From Geotalea sp. SG265 (GTDB taxonomy: Bacteria; Desulfobacterota; Desulfuromonadia; Geobacterales; Geobacteraceae), in assembly GCF_022808985.1 (NCBI RefSeq), contig NZ_JAKZFT010000009.1, positions 1 through 64,000 of the forward strand: a stretch of DNA of 64,000 bases, given 5' to 3'. Below the pieces are notes generated by a model that worked only from the letters and a program-made list of their open reading frames with translations, did not search any database and was not told the DNA's origin. The position numbers and the translations under genes are program-made. Of the stretch, positions 33,189-41,512 are shown piece by piece. How positions within the stretch are numbered: the first letter of the stretch is position 1; every line of letters begins with the position of its first letter.

Positions 33189-33887
33189 TTGCTGCACATG
33201 AAAATAGTGAAGTGCCTTCCGCTGCTGGCGATGATTCTTGTAACCGCATGTGCCACTGTTCCACGACCGGCAGCCATTCCCGCTCCGGGTAAAGAGATCG
33301 AAACGGTGCAATCCCCCGTTTCCGTCACCGTCAAGACTGCCAAGCGCAGCATCGGCGGCCGGGGATTCCTGGTTTTCAGGCACCCCGACCAGTTCCATAT
33401 GGCAATTCTCTCCCCCTTCGGCTTCACCGTCATGGAGATGTACAGCGACGGTGAGCGGCTGACCTGCATCATTCCATCGAAAGACGTGGCATACCAGGGG
33501 CTCCTGTCCGATCTGCCGGAGCAGGGTGGGCTGAAAAACTGGGGGCTGATCAAATGGGTGGTTGAGCGCCCTCCCGTTGCCGGGCCATCCCTTGGCGCCC
33601 GAGAGATCGTCATGGCCGACGGTCGCCGGGAGCAGATATTTTTTGACAGCCATGGCCTTGTGCAGCGCAAGGTGACCGAGGATGGGGACGAGGCGCTCTA
33701 CAAGGGCTACCGGGACGTGAACGGCGTTGCATTCCCCGAAACCATCGAGATGATCAACCGCAACGGTGACCGCATCCTGATCGCCTTTGATGAACCGGAG
33801 GTTAATCAGCCCGTTGAAGAGGCTGCGTTGAAGCCGAAACTGGATAATGTTACCGTTCTGCCCATCAGTGAATTCAGAGGTCTGTAA
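33189..33887 (+). CDS. Envelope lipoprotein, LolA/LolB-fold-like
   Basis: This protein of about 232 residues has a lipoprotein signal (HMKIVKCLPLLAMILVTAC, lipobox VTAC). The body has a run of beta-strands, such as RGFLVFRHPDQFHMAILSPFG and VMEMYSDGERLTCIIPSKD, reminiscent of LolA/LolB and DUF4292-type outer-membrane lipoproteins. Function is unknown; binding of lipid or lipoprotein acyl chains is plausible from the fold. The TTG at 33189 has GGAGGAG 7 bases upstream; ATG at 33198 is the alternative with poorer spacing. It is co-transcribed with the GH13 gene, an odd pairing of a cytosolic enzyme and an envelope protein. Confidence 0.7.
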   Translation: MLHMKIVKCLPLLAMILVTACATVPRPAAIPAPGKEIETVQSPVSVTVKTAKRSIGGRGFLVFRHPDQFHMAILSPFGFTVMEMYSDGERLTCIIPSKDVAYQGLLSDLPEQGGLKNWGLIKWVVERPPVAGPSLGAREIVMADGRREQIFFDSHGLVQRKVTEDGDEALYKGYRDVNGVAFPETIEMINRNGDRILIAFDEPEVNQPVEEAALKPKLDNVTVLPISEFRGL

Positions 33888-33969
33888 GGAATCCTGCCAT
33901 AGCTTATCCTGCCGCAGAAAATAATCTTGCCTGCTAATTAATGTAGGTGTATTGTCTCTAATTTACCGA

Positions 33970-33988
33970 CGCGGCCGTCACGGCCGCG
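33970..33988. repeat. Perfect GC-rich palindrome upstream of a beta-barrel gene
   Basis: cgcggccgt (33970-33978) and acggccgcg (33980-33988) are perfect inverted repeats around one base. No T-run follows, so a terminator is unlikely. It may be an operator or leader hairpin for the gene at 34087. Confidence 0.6.
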
Positions 33989-34023
33989 GGATTTCCGGGG
34001 AAAGGGGGACTTGCGGGTGCGCT

Positions 34024-34053
34024 GGAACGATCGCACGTAAAATATATCGTTCC
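34024..34053. repeat. Inverted repeat GGAACGAT/ATCGTTCC in the leader of a beta-barrel gene
   Basis: GGAACGAT (34024-34031) and ATCGTTCC (34046-34053) are exact inverted repeats 14 bases apart, ending 33 bases before the GTG start at 34087. It could be a regulator site or an mRNA hairpin near the ribosome binding site. Confidence 0.5.
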
Positions 34054-34086
34054 CATGCAATTTAATTTGAAAGAGGAGAAAGAACA

Positions 34087-34917
34087 GTGAAAAAATCAGC
34101 AATTCTTGCAATGTTGGTATCCCTTTTTATGGCGGCTGGTACCGCCCACGCCGAGCACAAGCTGCTTGTGACCGACGTTCTCGATGCAAAAGAGTTAGAG
34201 GGGCAGGCAACCTTCGAGTATGCTCACTCGACTCGGAAAATTAAAGAAGCAGGCGAAACGATCGGGAAGGAACGAGCTACGGAATGGGCCTCTACCTATT
34301 CGCTCAACGTCGGCCTTGGGCACGGTCTTGAGCTTGATGCCTCTATTCCGTATGTATTTTCTGAGAGAGAAAGCAAAACTGGTTTTGAGCCAGAAAAGCG
34401 TGACGGCGTTGGCGATTTCAGCTTCGGCGCCAAGTATGCACTGGTGAAACCGGAAAAAGAGCAGCCTTTCGGCCTTGTGATTGGTACCGACGTAAAGTTC
34501 GACACTGCCGGCCCCAACAATGCCGGCACCCAGACCACCGCTGTCAGCCCCTACATTGCCGGCAGCCAGAAAGTTAACGAACATCTCACCCCTTATGCAA
34601 TCTATCGCGCCACCTTGCAGAATAACGGCGGCGAGGATTCCCATGATCTGGCACTCGGTGTAGAGGCGGAGGTAAACCATAACTTGACCTTCGATGCCCG
34701 CTTTGATGCCATCTTCGGAACCGGAACGGTAGAGGAAAAAGCGAGCGAGCGCTATAGACTGGAGCTGGCCAGCTACATTCAGCTTTTCCATAACTTTTAC
34801 CTGATTCCTGCTGTTTCAGTGGTCACTGGTTCGCCGGTAGATATTCGGGAAACCAAGGAACAACTTGGCTCTCCGAAGACCATAGCCGGCGCCGTCTCCC
34901 TCTACTACCTCTTCTAA
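34087..34917 (+). CDS. Outer membrane beta-barrel protein
   Basis: This 276-residue protein has a signal peptide (KKSAILAMLVSLFMAAGTAHA) and alternating amphipathic strands throughout: TFEYAHSTRK, STYSLNVGLGHGLELDASIPY, DFSFGAKYALVKPEK, HLTPYAIYRATLQNN. It ends with a Phe-terminated strand (AGAVSLYYLF), the usual barrel assembly signal. It resembles predicted outer-membrane transporters of unknown substrate seen in many Proteobacteria. Translation starts at GTG with GGAG 8 bases before it. Two inverted repeats precede it (33970-33988, 34024-34053), which suggests regulation, and a strong terminator follows. Confidence 0.78.
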   Translation: MKKSAILAMLVSLFMAAGTAHAEHKLLVTDVLDAKELEGQATFEYAHSTRKIKEAGETIGKERATEWASTYSLNVGLGHGLELDASIPYVFSERESKTGFEPEKRDGVGDFSFGAKYALVKPEKEQPFGLVIGTDVKFDTAGPNNAGTQTTAVSPYIAGSQKVNEHLTPYAIYRATLQNNGGEDSHDLALGVEAEVNHNLTFDARFDAIFGTGTVEEKASERYRLELASYIQLFHNFYLIPAVSVVTGSPVDIRETKEQLGSPKTIAGAVSLYYLF

Positions 34918-34941
34918 TCGGATCCGTAAGGTCGTCTTAAC

Positions 34942-34976
34942 AAAAAAAGCCTCCACCTTTCGGTGGGGGCTTTTTT
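34942..34976. terminator. Rho-independent terminator after the beta-barrel gene
   Basis: An A-run and gcctccacc (34949-34957) pair with ggtgggggc (34962-34970), followed by tttttt. The stem has nine pairs including one G-U. It could work in both directions. Confidence 0.85.
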
Positions 34977-35001
34977 GTTGTTCTTTGGGGCTTCGGTGAA
35001 A

Positions 35002-35174
35002 AAGGCAGCCGGGGCGTCGTCCGTTCGTTCTGTCGCCACAGCTGCGGACCTTGCGGTGCCGTCCCTCTCATGTCGCACGGTGCCTGGACTGACGAACTCT
35101 CCTCCGTTTCACACGCGGCGGGTGTCCGCTCACCGCTGCGGCTCGTCGCTCACTCCCGACGCCCCGACTGCCTT
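35002..35174 (+). repeat. Dispersed intergenic repeat, copy A
   Basis: A 173-base non-coding element whose ends (35002-35019 and 35157-35174) are inverted repeats with one mismatch. Two internal blocks recur in copies B and C: ccgttcgttctgtcgccaca followed by gctgcggaccttgc near the left end, and cggcgggtgtccgctcaccg followed by ctgcggctcgtcgctcactc near the right end. The middle of about 60 bases is not conserved. It lies between a terminator and the convergent nitroreductase gene. Confidence 0.8.
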
Positions 35175-35205
35175 CCTCGGAAATGTCTGAGGAACCACGT
35201 TGCTC

Positions 35206-35775
35206 TCATGCGGTGATGCTTTTCCACTTTTCAAAGAAGAAAATCTCTTCCAGAGGCTTGCGGGGCGGTCCCGGCTTCCATTCATCCTGGGGATAGCCGA
35301 TGGGAAAAAGCCCGACGACGCGGACCTGGGGTGGGATCTCCAGCAGTTCCCCCAGTCCTTCTTCGTCGAATACCCCGACAAAGACGCTGCCGAGGCCAAG
35401 GCTGTGGGCTGCGAGCAGCATGTTTTCTGTTGCTATGCCCACGTCAGCCATGTAGTAGTGCTGGCCGTGCAGGTCCCCCGACTGGACCGGATCGGCACAG
35501 GCGACGATCACTACCGGCGCCTCGGCGAGTGCCTGTTTTGCCGGATTGATCTTGTAGCCTTTGGGGGCAAAGAATGCCTCCACATAGGAAAGGTCGCTGA
35601 TCTTTTCCTTTGTGGCGGCATCCTTGATGACGATGAACCTCCAGCACTGCATGTTTGCCCACGATGGTGCAGCCTGGGCGGCTTCCAAAACGACCTGGAG
35701 TTTTTCCGGCTCCACCGGTTTGTCCGAAAACTTGCGTACGCTCCGTCGTGTCCTGATTGCTTCGATGGTGTCCAT
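35206..35775 (-). CDS. Nitroreductase-family FMN protein
   Basis: This 189-residue flavoprotein starts with the family signature [18 protein letters not shown]. It then has [20 protein letters not shown] at the FMN site, [20 protein letters not shown] in the dimer core, and [19 protein letters not shown] near the C-terminus. Members reduce nitro groups, quinones or similar with NAD(P)H and FMN; the natural substrate is unknown. The start at 35775 has GGAGG 6 bases upstream. It diverges from the GT4 gene and converges on repeat copy A. Confidence 0.88.
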   Translation of the reverse strand: MDTIEAIRTRRSVRKFSDKPVEPEKLQVVLEAAQAAPSWANMQCWRFIVIKDAATKEKISDLSYVEAFFAPKGYKINPAKQALAEAPVVIVACADPVQSGDLHGQHYYMADVGIATENMLLAAHSLGLGSVFVGVFDEEGLGELLEIPPQVRVVGLFPIGYPQDEWKPGPPRKPLEEIFFFEKWKSITA

Positions 35776-35871
35776 TCCAACCCTCCTTCGATCATGTGCT
35801 GCAAAGCTCCTGAAGTCTACCACAGAACGGGCCGATGGAAAGCGTTCATGATAACGCCCGTTGGGAGTCCC

Positions 35872-35899
35872 TTGGATGGCTCCCGGAAGCTGTTATACT
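35872..35899 (+). promoter_or_regulatory. Sigma-70-like promoter upstream of the GT4 gene
   Basis: TTGGAT (35872-35877) and TATACT (35894-35899) are 16 bases apart, about 49 bases before the ATG at 35948. A small stem GCGTT/AACGC lies just upstream at 35842-35857. Confidence 0.4.
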
Positions 35900-35947
35900 T
35901 AAATAAACTTGTTTTAATCTGTTTATTCCGTCAATCTCGGAGGAGTT

Positions 35948-37051
35948 ATGCGGATAGCACAGGTTTCCCCCTTGTACGAGCGGGTTCCGCCCCTTTACTA
36001 CGGAGGCACCGAGCGGATAGTAGCCTATCTCACAGATGCATTGCTGGCATTAGGGCATGAGGTTACCCTCTTTGCCAGCGGTGATTCCATTACCGGCGCC
36101 AGGCTCATCCCCTGCTCAAAGAATTCCCTGCGCCTGGACAAGAACTGCATCGACCCGATCCCCCATCATCTGCTCATGCTGGAAAAGGTCATGCGCCTGC
36201 GGGATGAATTCGACGTCATCCATTTCCACACCGATTATTTCCATTATCCCTTTTACCGGCGTTACGGCTATCCCGGTGTGACAACCCTGCACGGCAGGCT
36301 GGACATCCCCGACCTGGTCCCCCTGTATCACGAATATTCCGAGATTCCGGTGGTTTCCATCTCCGATGCCCAGCGCCGCCCCTTGCCCTGGATCAACTGG
36401 GTCGGCACCGTTCATCACGGACTGCCGCAGGAACTTCTCTCCATGCGCGAAGATCCTGAAATGTATCTGGCCTTTCTCGGCCGCATTTCTCCGGAAAAGG
36501 GGTTGGATGCGGCCATCGCCATTGCTGAACGGAGCGGCATCAGGCTCAAGGTGGCAGCCAAGATCGACAAGGAAAACCTGGACTATTATGAATACGCCAT
36601 CAAGCCGCTGATGAAGAGTCCCTGGGTGGAATACGTGGGTGAGATCGGCGAGGAGGAAAAGGAGGATTTTCTCGGCAAGGCCCTGGCGCTGGTCTTTCCC
36701 ATTGACTGGGAAGAGCCATTCGGCCTGGTTATGATCGAATCCATGGCATGCGGCACGCCGGTCATCGCTTTCGGTCGCGGCTCGGTCCCGGAAGTGGTGA
36801 AAGACGGGGTTTCGGGGTATGTGACCAAGGATCTGGACGGAGCAGTGGCGGCAGTGGGGAAGATCCGTTCCATCAGCCGCCTGGAATGCAGGAAATACTT
36901 CGAAGAGCGTTTCGTTGCCGGGCGCATGGCTGCCGATTATCTGAATATATACGGGGGAATTATGGAAAGCACTGCGGCACACAGGGCAAAGCCGGTGAAG
37001 AAGGCTTCCCTGTCCGGGCACGAGATGATCGGCATCGGCCAGAACGCTTGA
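35948..37051 (+). CDS. Family 4 glycosyltransferase
   Basis: This 367-residue GT-B enzyme begins MRIAQVSPLYERVPPLYYGG. It has FHTDYFHYPFYRR and TTLHGRLD in the acceptor domain, then FLGRISPEKGLDAAI and the EX7E motif in WEEPFGLVMIESMACGTPVI in the donor domain. It transfers a sugar from a nucleotide or phosphosugar donor with retention. The debranching enzyme gene begins 15 bases after its stop, a pairing common in bacteria. Together they suggest synthesis and trimming of an alpha-glucan or glucosylated compatible solute. GGAGGAG precedes the ATG. Confidence 0.88.
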   Translation: MRIAQVSPLYERVPPLYYGGTERIVAYLTDALLALGHEVTLFASGDSITGARLIPCSKNSLRLDKNCIDPIPHHLLMLEKVMRLRDEFDVIHFHTDYFHYPFYRRYGYPGVTTLHGRLDIPDLVPLYHEYSEIPVVSISDAQRRPLPWINWVGTVHHGLPQELLSMREDPEMYLAFLGRISPEKGLDAAIAIAERSGIRLKVAAKIDKENLDYYEYAIKPLMKSPWVEYVGEIGEEEKEDFLGKALALVFPIDWEEPFGLVMIESMACGTPVIAFGRGSVPEVVKDGVSGYVTKDLDGAVAAVGKIRSISRLECRKYFEERFVAGRMAADYLNIYGGIMESTAAHRAKPVKKASLSGHEMIGIGQNA

Positions 37052-37066
37052 TATCCGGGAGGAGCC

Positions 37067-39229
37067 ATGCAGGACGTCATCCAGATCGAAGACCAATATT
37101 ATATTCTCGCCACCGCTGACCGGGCTGCGGACAGGACCAGGGTATTGAAAGAGGGGGAAACCTTCGCCATCTTCGATTGCCACGGCGACATTCAGCCGGT
37201 CGGCCTGGGAGAGCAGGGGATATTCCATGAGGGGACCCGGTTCCTTTCCAAGCTGGAGCTGCGCTTTGCCGGCATCCGGCCGCTTTTGCTCGGTTCTACC
37301 ATCAACAAGCAGAACGAGCTCCTGTCGGTGGACCTGATGAACCCGGACTTTATGGCGGGCGACCTGCAGGTCCGCCGTGACGCCATCCACATCTATCGGA
37401 CCAAGTTCATCTGGCAGGGCAAGTGTTTCGAGCAGCTGCGCCTGACCAACTTTTCCCTGGAGCCCCTGAGCATCCCTTTTACCATCCAGTTTGCCGCCGA
37501 CTTCGCCGACATCTTCGAAGTGCGGGGCAACAAGCGCAAGGAGCGGGGCAGGTTGCTTCCTGCGGTCATGGAACCGGCGGCGGTGAATCTTTCTTATGAG
37601 GGGCTGGACGGGCAAACCCGCACCACCCGTCTCGATTTTTCCCCCGGACCTGGGACGGTCACCGAGGGGGAGGCTGCATACCAGGTGGACCTGGAGCCCA
37701 AGGAATCGGTCTGCATACAGATTACCGTCAGCTGCGAGTGCAGGGAATGCGAGCGCTTTACCGGGACGTTCGAGGAGGCCTTTCGGGCGGCTGCCGTCAA
37801 TGTTGTCGCTCTCAAAGGGGAGTACTGCGGCATCGCCACAGATAATGAGCATTTCAACCTGCTCCTGGCCCGGTCCCAGTCGGACCTGCTCATGATGACC
37901 AGCCATACGCCCCACGGCGTTTATCCCTATGCCGGAGTCCCCTGGTTCAGCACAACCTTCGGCCGTGACGGCATCATTACCGCATTGGAGGTCCTCTGGG
38001 CCAATCCCGGCCTTGCCCGTGGCGTTCTCTCATTTCTTGCCGCAACTCAGGCAAAGGAAAACGACCCGGAAAAAGACGCCGAGCCGGGCAAAATCATCCA
38101 TGAGACCAGGCTGGGGGAGATGGCGGCGCTGGGGGAAATACCCTTCGGCTGCTATTACGGCAGCGTCGATTCGACACCGCTCTTCATCATCCTGGCCGGT
38201 GCCTATTACCGGCGTACCGGCGACGTGGGCTTCATCGCCGGCATCTGGGACAACATCCTCGCCGCGCTTAACTGGATCGATACCTATGGAGATGCCGACG
38301 GCGACGGATTCGTGGAGTATGCCCGCCATTCCCACCACGGACTGCTCCAGCAGGGGTGGAAGGATTCCAATGATTCGGTCTTCCACACCGACGGCACCCT
38401 GGCTGAAGCCCCTATCGCCCTGTGCGAGGTGCAGGGATATGTTTACCAAGCCAAGAACAGCGCGGCCATGCTGGCCATGTTGATGGGGGACGAGACGCGA
38501 GCGGCGCGCCTGGGACATGAGGCGGAAACGCTGCAGCAGAAATTCAACGAACTGTTCTGGTGCGACGACATCTCTTTTTATGCCTTGGCCCTGGATGGCA
38601 AGAAACAGCCATGTCGGGTCCGTTCCTCCAATGCGGGCCATTGTCTCTTTTCCGGTATCGCCGACTTCAAGCGGGCAGGGATAGTTGCCGATCAGCTGCT
38701 TTCCGAGCCCTTTTATTCCGGTTGGGGGGTGCGAACCGTGGCCAATACGGAAAAACGCTATAACCCCATGTCCTACCACAACGGCTCCATCTGGCCCCAC
38801 GACAACGCCCTTGTTGCTGGCGGCATTGCGCGCTACGGCCTGACCAGCCATGCCATCCTCATCCTGGAAGGGATCTTCAACGCCTCCCTGGCCATGGACC
38901 TGCACCGCCTGCCGGAGCTTTACTGCGGCTTCAAGAAGCGGGAGGACTTGAGCCCCATTCTCTATCCAATGGCATGCGCTCCCCAAGCCTGGGCTGCAGC
39001 CTCCGTCTATCTCCTGCTGCAGAGCTGCATGGGGCTGGAGATAGACGCGGGCGACAGCCGGCTCAGTTTCACCTACCCGGTGCTGCCGCCGTTTCTCAAC
39101 GAAGTGAAGATCAAGAACCTTTCGGTGGGGGATTCCCACGTGGACATCGCGCTGAGGCGCTATCAGAACGACGTGGCGGTGAACGTGCTCAGGAAAGATG
39201 GCCCAGTGGAGGTGATAATTACAAAATAA
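37067..39229 (+). CDS. Amylo-alpha-1,6-glucosidase (glycogen debranching enzyme family)
   Basis: This 720-residue protein has the bacterial debranching-enzyme plan. An N-terminal beta-rich domain (residues 1-250: FAIFDCHGDIQPVGLGEQGI, LFHEGTRFLS-like) precedes an (alpha/alpha)6 barrel with YAGVPWFSTTFGRDGIITAL, HETRLGEMAALGEIPFGCYY, QGWKDSNDSVFHTDGT and YNPMSYHNGSIWPHDNALVA. Candidate acid residues lie in GWKDSND and the WPHDN region. There is no signal peptide. It would cut alpha-1,6 branches of glycogen-like polymers. GGAGGAG lies before the ATG. It is the last gene of the GT4 operon, followed by repeat copy B and a terminator. Confidence 0.87.
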   Translation: MQDVIQIEDQYYILATADRAADRTRVLKEGETFAIFDCHGDIQPVGLGEQGIFHEGTRFLSKLELRFAGIRPLLLGSTINKQNELLSVDLMNPDFMAGDLQVRRDAIHIYRTKFIWQGKCFEQLRLTNFSLEPLSIPFTIQFAADFADIFEVRGNKRKERGRLLPAVMEPAAVNLSYEGLDGQTRTTRLDFSPGPGTVTEGEAAYQVDLEPKESVCIQITVSCECRECERFTGTFEEAFRAAAVNVVALKGEYCGIATDNEHFNLLLARSQSDLLMMTSHTPHGVYPYAGVPWFSTTFGRDGIITALEVLWANPGLARGVLSFLAATQAKENDPEKDAEPGKIIHETRLGEMAALGEIPFGCYYGSVDSTPLFIILAGAYYRRTGDVGFIAGIWDNILAALNWIDTYGDADGDGFVEYARHSHHGLLQQGWKDSNDSVFHTDGTLAEAPIALCEVQGYVYQAKNSAAMLAMLMGDETRAARLGHEAETLQQKFNELFWCDDISFYALALDGKKQPCRVRSSNAGHCLFSGIADFKRAGIVADQLLSEPFYSGWGVRTVANTEKRYNPMSYHNGSIWPHDNALVAGGIARYGLTSHAILILEGIFNASLAMDLHRLPELYCGFKKREDLSPILYPMACAPQAWAAASVYLLLQSCMGLEIDAGDSRLSFTYPVLPPFLNEVKIKNLSVGDSHVDIALRRYQNDVAVNVLRKDGPVEVIITK

Positions 39230-39261
39230 AAGAACAGTAAATCAAACTGGCATTTTGAAAG

Positions 39262-39431
39262 GCCTGCCGCGACTTCGTCCGTTCGTTCTGTCGCCGCAGC
39301 TGCGGACCTTGCACTGTCTCCCGCTCTGGCGGCTGTAGAGCAGATTTTCGGCAAAGGTGCTTCATGCAGCTTTGGGCGGGTATCCGCTCGCCGCTGCGGC
39401 TCGGTCACTCACTCCCGAAGCCACGACAGTC
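39262..39431 (+). repeat. Dispersed intergenic repeat, copy B
   Basis: A 170-base non-coding element in the same orientation as copy A. The ends (39262-39276 and 39417-39431) are imperfect inverted repeats. The left block reads ccgttcgttctgtcgccgca followed by gctgcggaccttgc; the right block reads gggcgggtatccgctcgccg followed by ctgcggctcg and cactcactccc. The middle differs from copies A and C. It lies between convergent genes and next to a terminator, exactly like copy A. Confidence 0.8.
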
Positions 39432-39460
39432 GTCCAGTGATATACGGAAGAAAGCATAAA

Positions 39461-39490
39461 AAAAGCCCTGCGCAGGTGCACAGGGCTTTT
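39461..39490. terminator. Bidirectional terminator between convergent genes
   Basis: aaaagccctg (39461-39470) and cagggctttt (39481-39490) are perfect inverted repeats, with an A-run before and T residues after. It serves the debranching enzyme gene and the convergent beta-barrel gene. Confidence 0.8.
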
Positions 39491-39512
39491 GTGGTTCGCC
39501 GGGTCGGCAAGC

Positions 39513-40085
39513 TTAGAAGCGGAAGCCGATGCCTCCCTGCATGGTGAAGTAGGGGGCGGAGATGAGGTGTTCCTTCATCTGCGCCTGGACGAAGATGTTT
39601 TTATCCAGCATGTACTCGATGCCGGCTCCCGGCGTTACACCCACATTGGTTTCGTCGTGGGAAAATTTCCCATTCAAGATATTCCAGTCGTCCCAGGAAT
39701 CAAAGCTGATCTCCAGGCTGGCCTGACCGAAGACGCGCAGATTCTTCACCTGTTTGATGGGGTAGTAGTAGCGGCAGCCGACGGAAACCGGAACGCGGCT
39801 GAAATCCAAATCGGTATCTATGCCAAACCCGGAGAAATGGCCTGACCAGGATTCATAGCCGATATCGCCGCGAATCTGCAGGGTGTCGTTGCGGTTTCCA
39901 GAAAATTGGAGAAATTCATAGCCGCCGCCGAAGTTTAGCCCCCAGCCGAGATCACCACGATCATACGGAGCGGTGGCAAAACCGACGCCGAAGTCCAGTT
40001 CCTTGTCTCCCTTTGCCGCAAGGGCAGCGGAAGACATGCCGAAAAGCAGGGTGAGGCATGCTGCAACAAATACCAGTTTCTTCAT
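39513..40085 (-). CDS. Small outer membrane beta-barrel protein (porin-family/OmpX-like)
   Basis: This 190-residue protein has a signal peptide (KKLVFVAACLTLLFGMSSAALA) and eight or so amphipathic strands: ELDFGVGFATAPYD, WGLNFGGGYEFLQF, VPVSVGCRYYYPI, VGVTPGAGIEYML, PYFTMQGGIGFRF. The last residue is Phe, as in assembled barrels. The function is unknown. GGAGG precedes the ATG, and a promoter is visible at 40168-40196. It is convergent with the debranching enzyme gene and divergent from the carbonic anhydrase gene. Confidence 0.8.
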   Translation of the reverse strand: MKKLVFVAACLTLLFGMSSAALAAKGDKELDFGVGFATAPYDRGDLGWGLNFGGGYEFLQFSGNRNDTLQIRGDIGYESWSGHFSGFGIDTDLDFSRVPVSVGCRYYYPIKQVKNLRVFGQASLEISFDSWDDWNILNGKFSHDETNVGVTPGAGIEYMLDKNIFVQAQMKEHLISAPYFTMQGGIGFRF

Positions 40086-40167
40086 TTCAACTTCCTCCTG
40101 ATGATTTTAATGGCCTCATCCCCCGGCAGAGTCTCGTCAGCTGCGAAGGAATGGCGCAATGACCATC

Positions 40168-40196
40168 TCTATAGCACATGGTTTAATGAATGTAAA
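40168..40196 (-). promoter_or_regulatory. Sigma-70-like promoter of the small beta-barrel gene
   Basis: On the minus strand TTTACA (40196-40191) and TATAGA (40173-40168) are 17 bases apart, about 80 bases before the ATG at 40085. Confidence 0.45.
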
Positions 40197-40373
40197 TGAT
40201 ATATGTGTAATCCTGGACACGGTTCCCCTCACCGCTGGATGCAGCTTGGATGCTGCGCGTAGCGGCGATGTGCAGGGACCAGGCATGGGGATAAAAAATG
40301 GTGGAAAAACGGTGTGTTTTCGCGTATAAGAGGCATTCCTCCGCTGGTGAGATTTTACCCTTAAGGTGATCCC

Positions 40374-40916
40374 ATGAGACTGCTTGATGCTGTACTGGAG
40401 GCGAACAAAAGGTTCGTCCAGCCCAATGCCTTCCCTCCGTTGCCCAAATCGCCGAAGAAGCAGCTGGCCATTTTCACCTGCATGGATACCCGCTTGGTCC
40501 ACTTTCTTGAGCCTGCCATGGGTATCAAGCGGGGGGATGCAAAGGTCATCAAGAATGCCGGCAATACCATCATCGACCCCTTTGGCGGCGTCATACGCAG
40601 CCTGGTGGTGGCGGTCTTTCTTCTGGGGGTCGAGGAGATCTTCGTCATCGGCCACAAGGATTGCGGCATGTCCACCATCGATGCTCCCCACTTGAAGCGA
40701 AAGATGATCGAAAGGGGTATCGACGAGACGGTCATCGACTCCCTGGTTCCCGATCTGGGGCAGTGGATGGGGGCCTTCGCCTGCCCTGAAGAAAACGTGG
40801 GGCGGGTGGTCGGCATCATCCGGGAGAGTCCGCTCATCCCCAGGGACATACCGGTCCACGGCCTCATTTTCTGCCCGAACGACGGCCACCTGGACGTGGT
40901 CGTCAACGGCTACTGA
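40374..40916 (+). CDS. Beta-class carbonic anhydrase
   Basis: This 180-residue enzyme interconverts CO2 and bicarbonate. The zinc ligands are C36 (in CMDTR, with the D38-R40 dyad), H94 and C97 (in IGHKDCG). NAGN and the helix after GGVIRSL are also typical. It is a short cytosolic form of the beta class. AAGG lies 7 bases before the ATG. The fxsA-like gene follows 13 bases after the stop, so the two may be co-transcribed. The 288-base spacer to the divergent beta-barrel gene holds no other gene. Confidence 0.92.
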   Translation: MRLLDAVLEANKRFVQPNAFPPLPKSPKKQLAIFTCMDTRLVHFLEPAMGIKRGDAKVIKNAGNTIIDPFGGVIRSLVVAVFLLGVEEIFVIGHKDCGMSTIDAPHLKRKMIERGIDETVIDSLVPDLGQWMGAFACPEENVGRVVGIIRESPLIPRDIPVHGLIFCPNDGHLDVVVNGY

Positions 40917-40929
40917 AGCCGCTCATCAC

Positions 40930-41325
40930 ATGATTGCCAGGCTCTTTCTCCTTTTTCTCATCGTTCCGGTCATCGAGATCTACCTGCTGCTTAAGGTGGG
41001 TACCCTCATCGGGGCGGTGCCGACAGTGGCGCTTCTTTTTGCCATTAGCTTTACGGGCGCTTGGCTGGTGCGCCACCAGGGCTTTCTTGTCCTGCGGCGG
41101 ATCCAAACGGAGCTTGCCCAGGGGCATCTGCCGGCGGCCGAGCTGATGGATGGTTTCCTCATCCTGGTCGGGGGACTGCTGCTCCTTACTCCAGGCTTCT
41201 TCACCGATTTTCTCGGCATCTTTTTCCTCTTTCCTCCTACCCGTATCCTCATTAAGCGTCTCCTCGGCCGTTGGCTGCAGCGCCGGCTCAGCCGGGGCTC
41301 TATCATCGTCCGGCGCCGTTTCTGA
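40930..41325 (+). CDS. fxsA: FxsA family membrane protein
   Basis: This 131-residue protein has four hydrophobic segments: LFLLFLIVPVIEIYLLL, LIGAVPTVALLFAISFTGAW, LMDGFLILVGGLLLLTPGF and FLGIFFLFPPTRI. It ends in a basic tail (RWLQRRLSRGSIIVRRRF). The pattern IPVIEIYLL with TPGFFTDFLG is diagnostic of FxsA, whose E. coli member affects phage exclusion by the F plasmid. Its normal role is unknown. It sits just behind the carbonic anhydrase gene. Confidence 0.88.
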   Translation: MIARLFLLFLIVPVIEIYLLLKVGTLIGAVPTVALLFAISFTGAWLVRHQGFLVLRRIQTELAQGHLPAAELMDGFLILVGGLLLLTPGFFTDFLGIFFLFPPTRILIKRLLGRWLQRRLSRGSIIVRRRF

Positions 41326-41415
41326 TCCAGCCGCCATTTTCTCCTCGAAATAACCTTTTACCTTTTTTAACTCTGAACCTCGCCCCCTTTGAGGCCGAAA
41401 GCATGCCCTCAGCTC

Positions 41416-41443
41416 TCAAGTTTTCCGTCGGGCATACCGATAT
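41416..41443 (+). promoter_or_regulatory. Sigma-28 (FliA)-like promoter upstream of a chemoreceptor gene
   Basis: TCAAGTTT (41416-41423) and ACCGATAT (41436-41443) resemble the flagellar consensus TAAAGTTT and GCCGATAA, with a 12-base spacer instead of 11. It lies 70 bases before the chemoreceptor ATG. Confidence 0.5.
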
Positions 41444-41512
41444 GATTCCCAGAGCCTGCGAAGCTGGCATCCGTCGGATATACGCTTGCCATAAATCATT
41501 GGAGGAATCGTC

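Noticed and set aside
36116-37915. Minus-strand open frame of 599 codons opposite the GT4 and debranching enzyme genes
   Set aside because: It spans two real plus-strand genes with clear motifs and has no ribosome binding site or recognisable domain.
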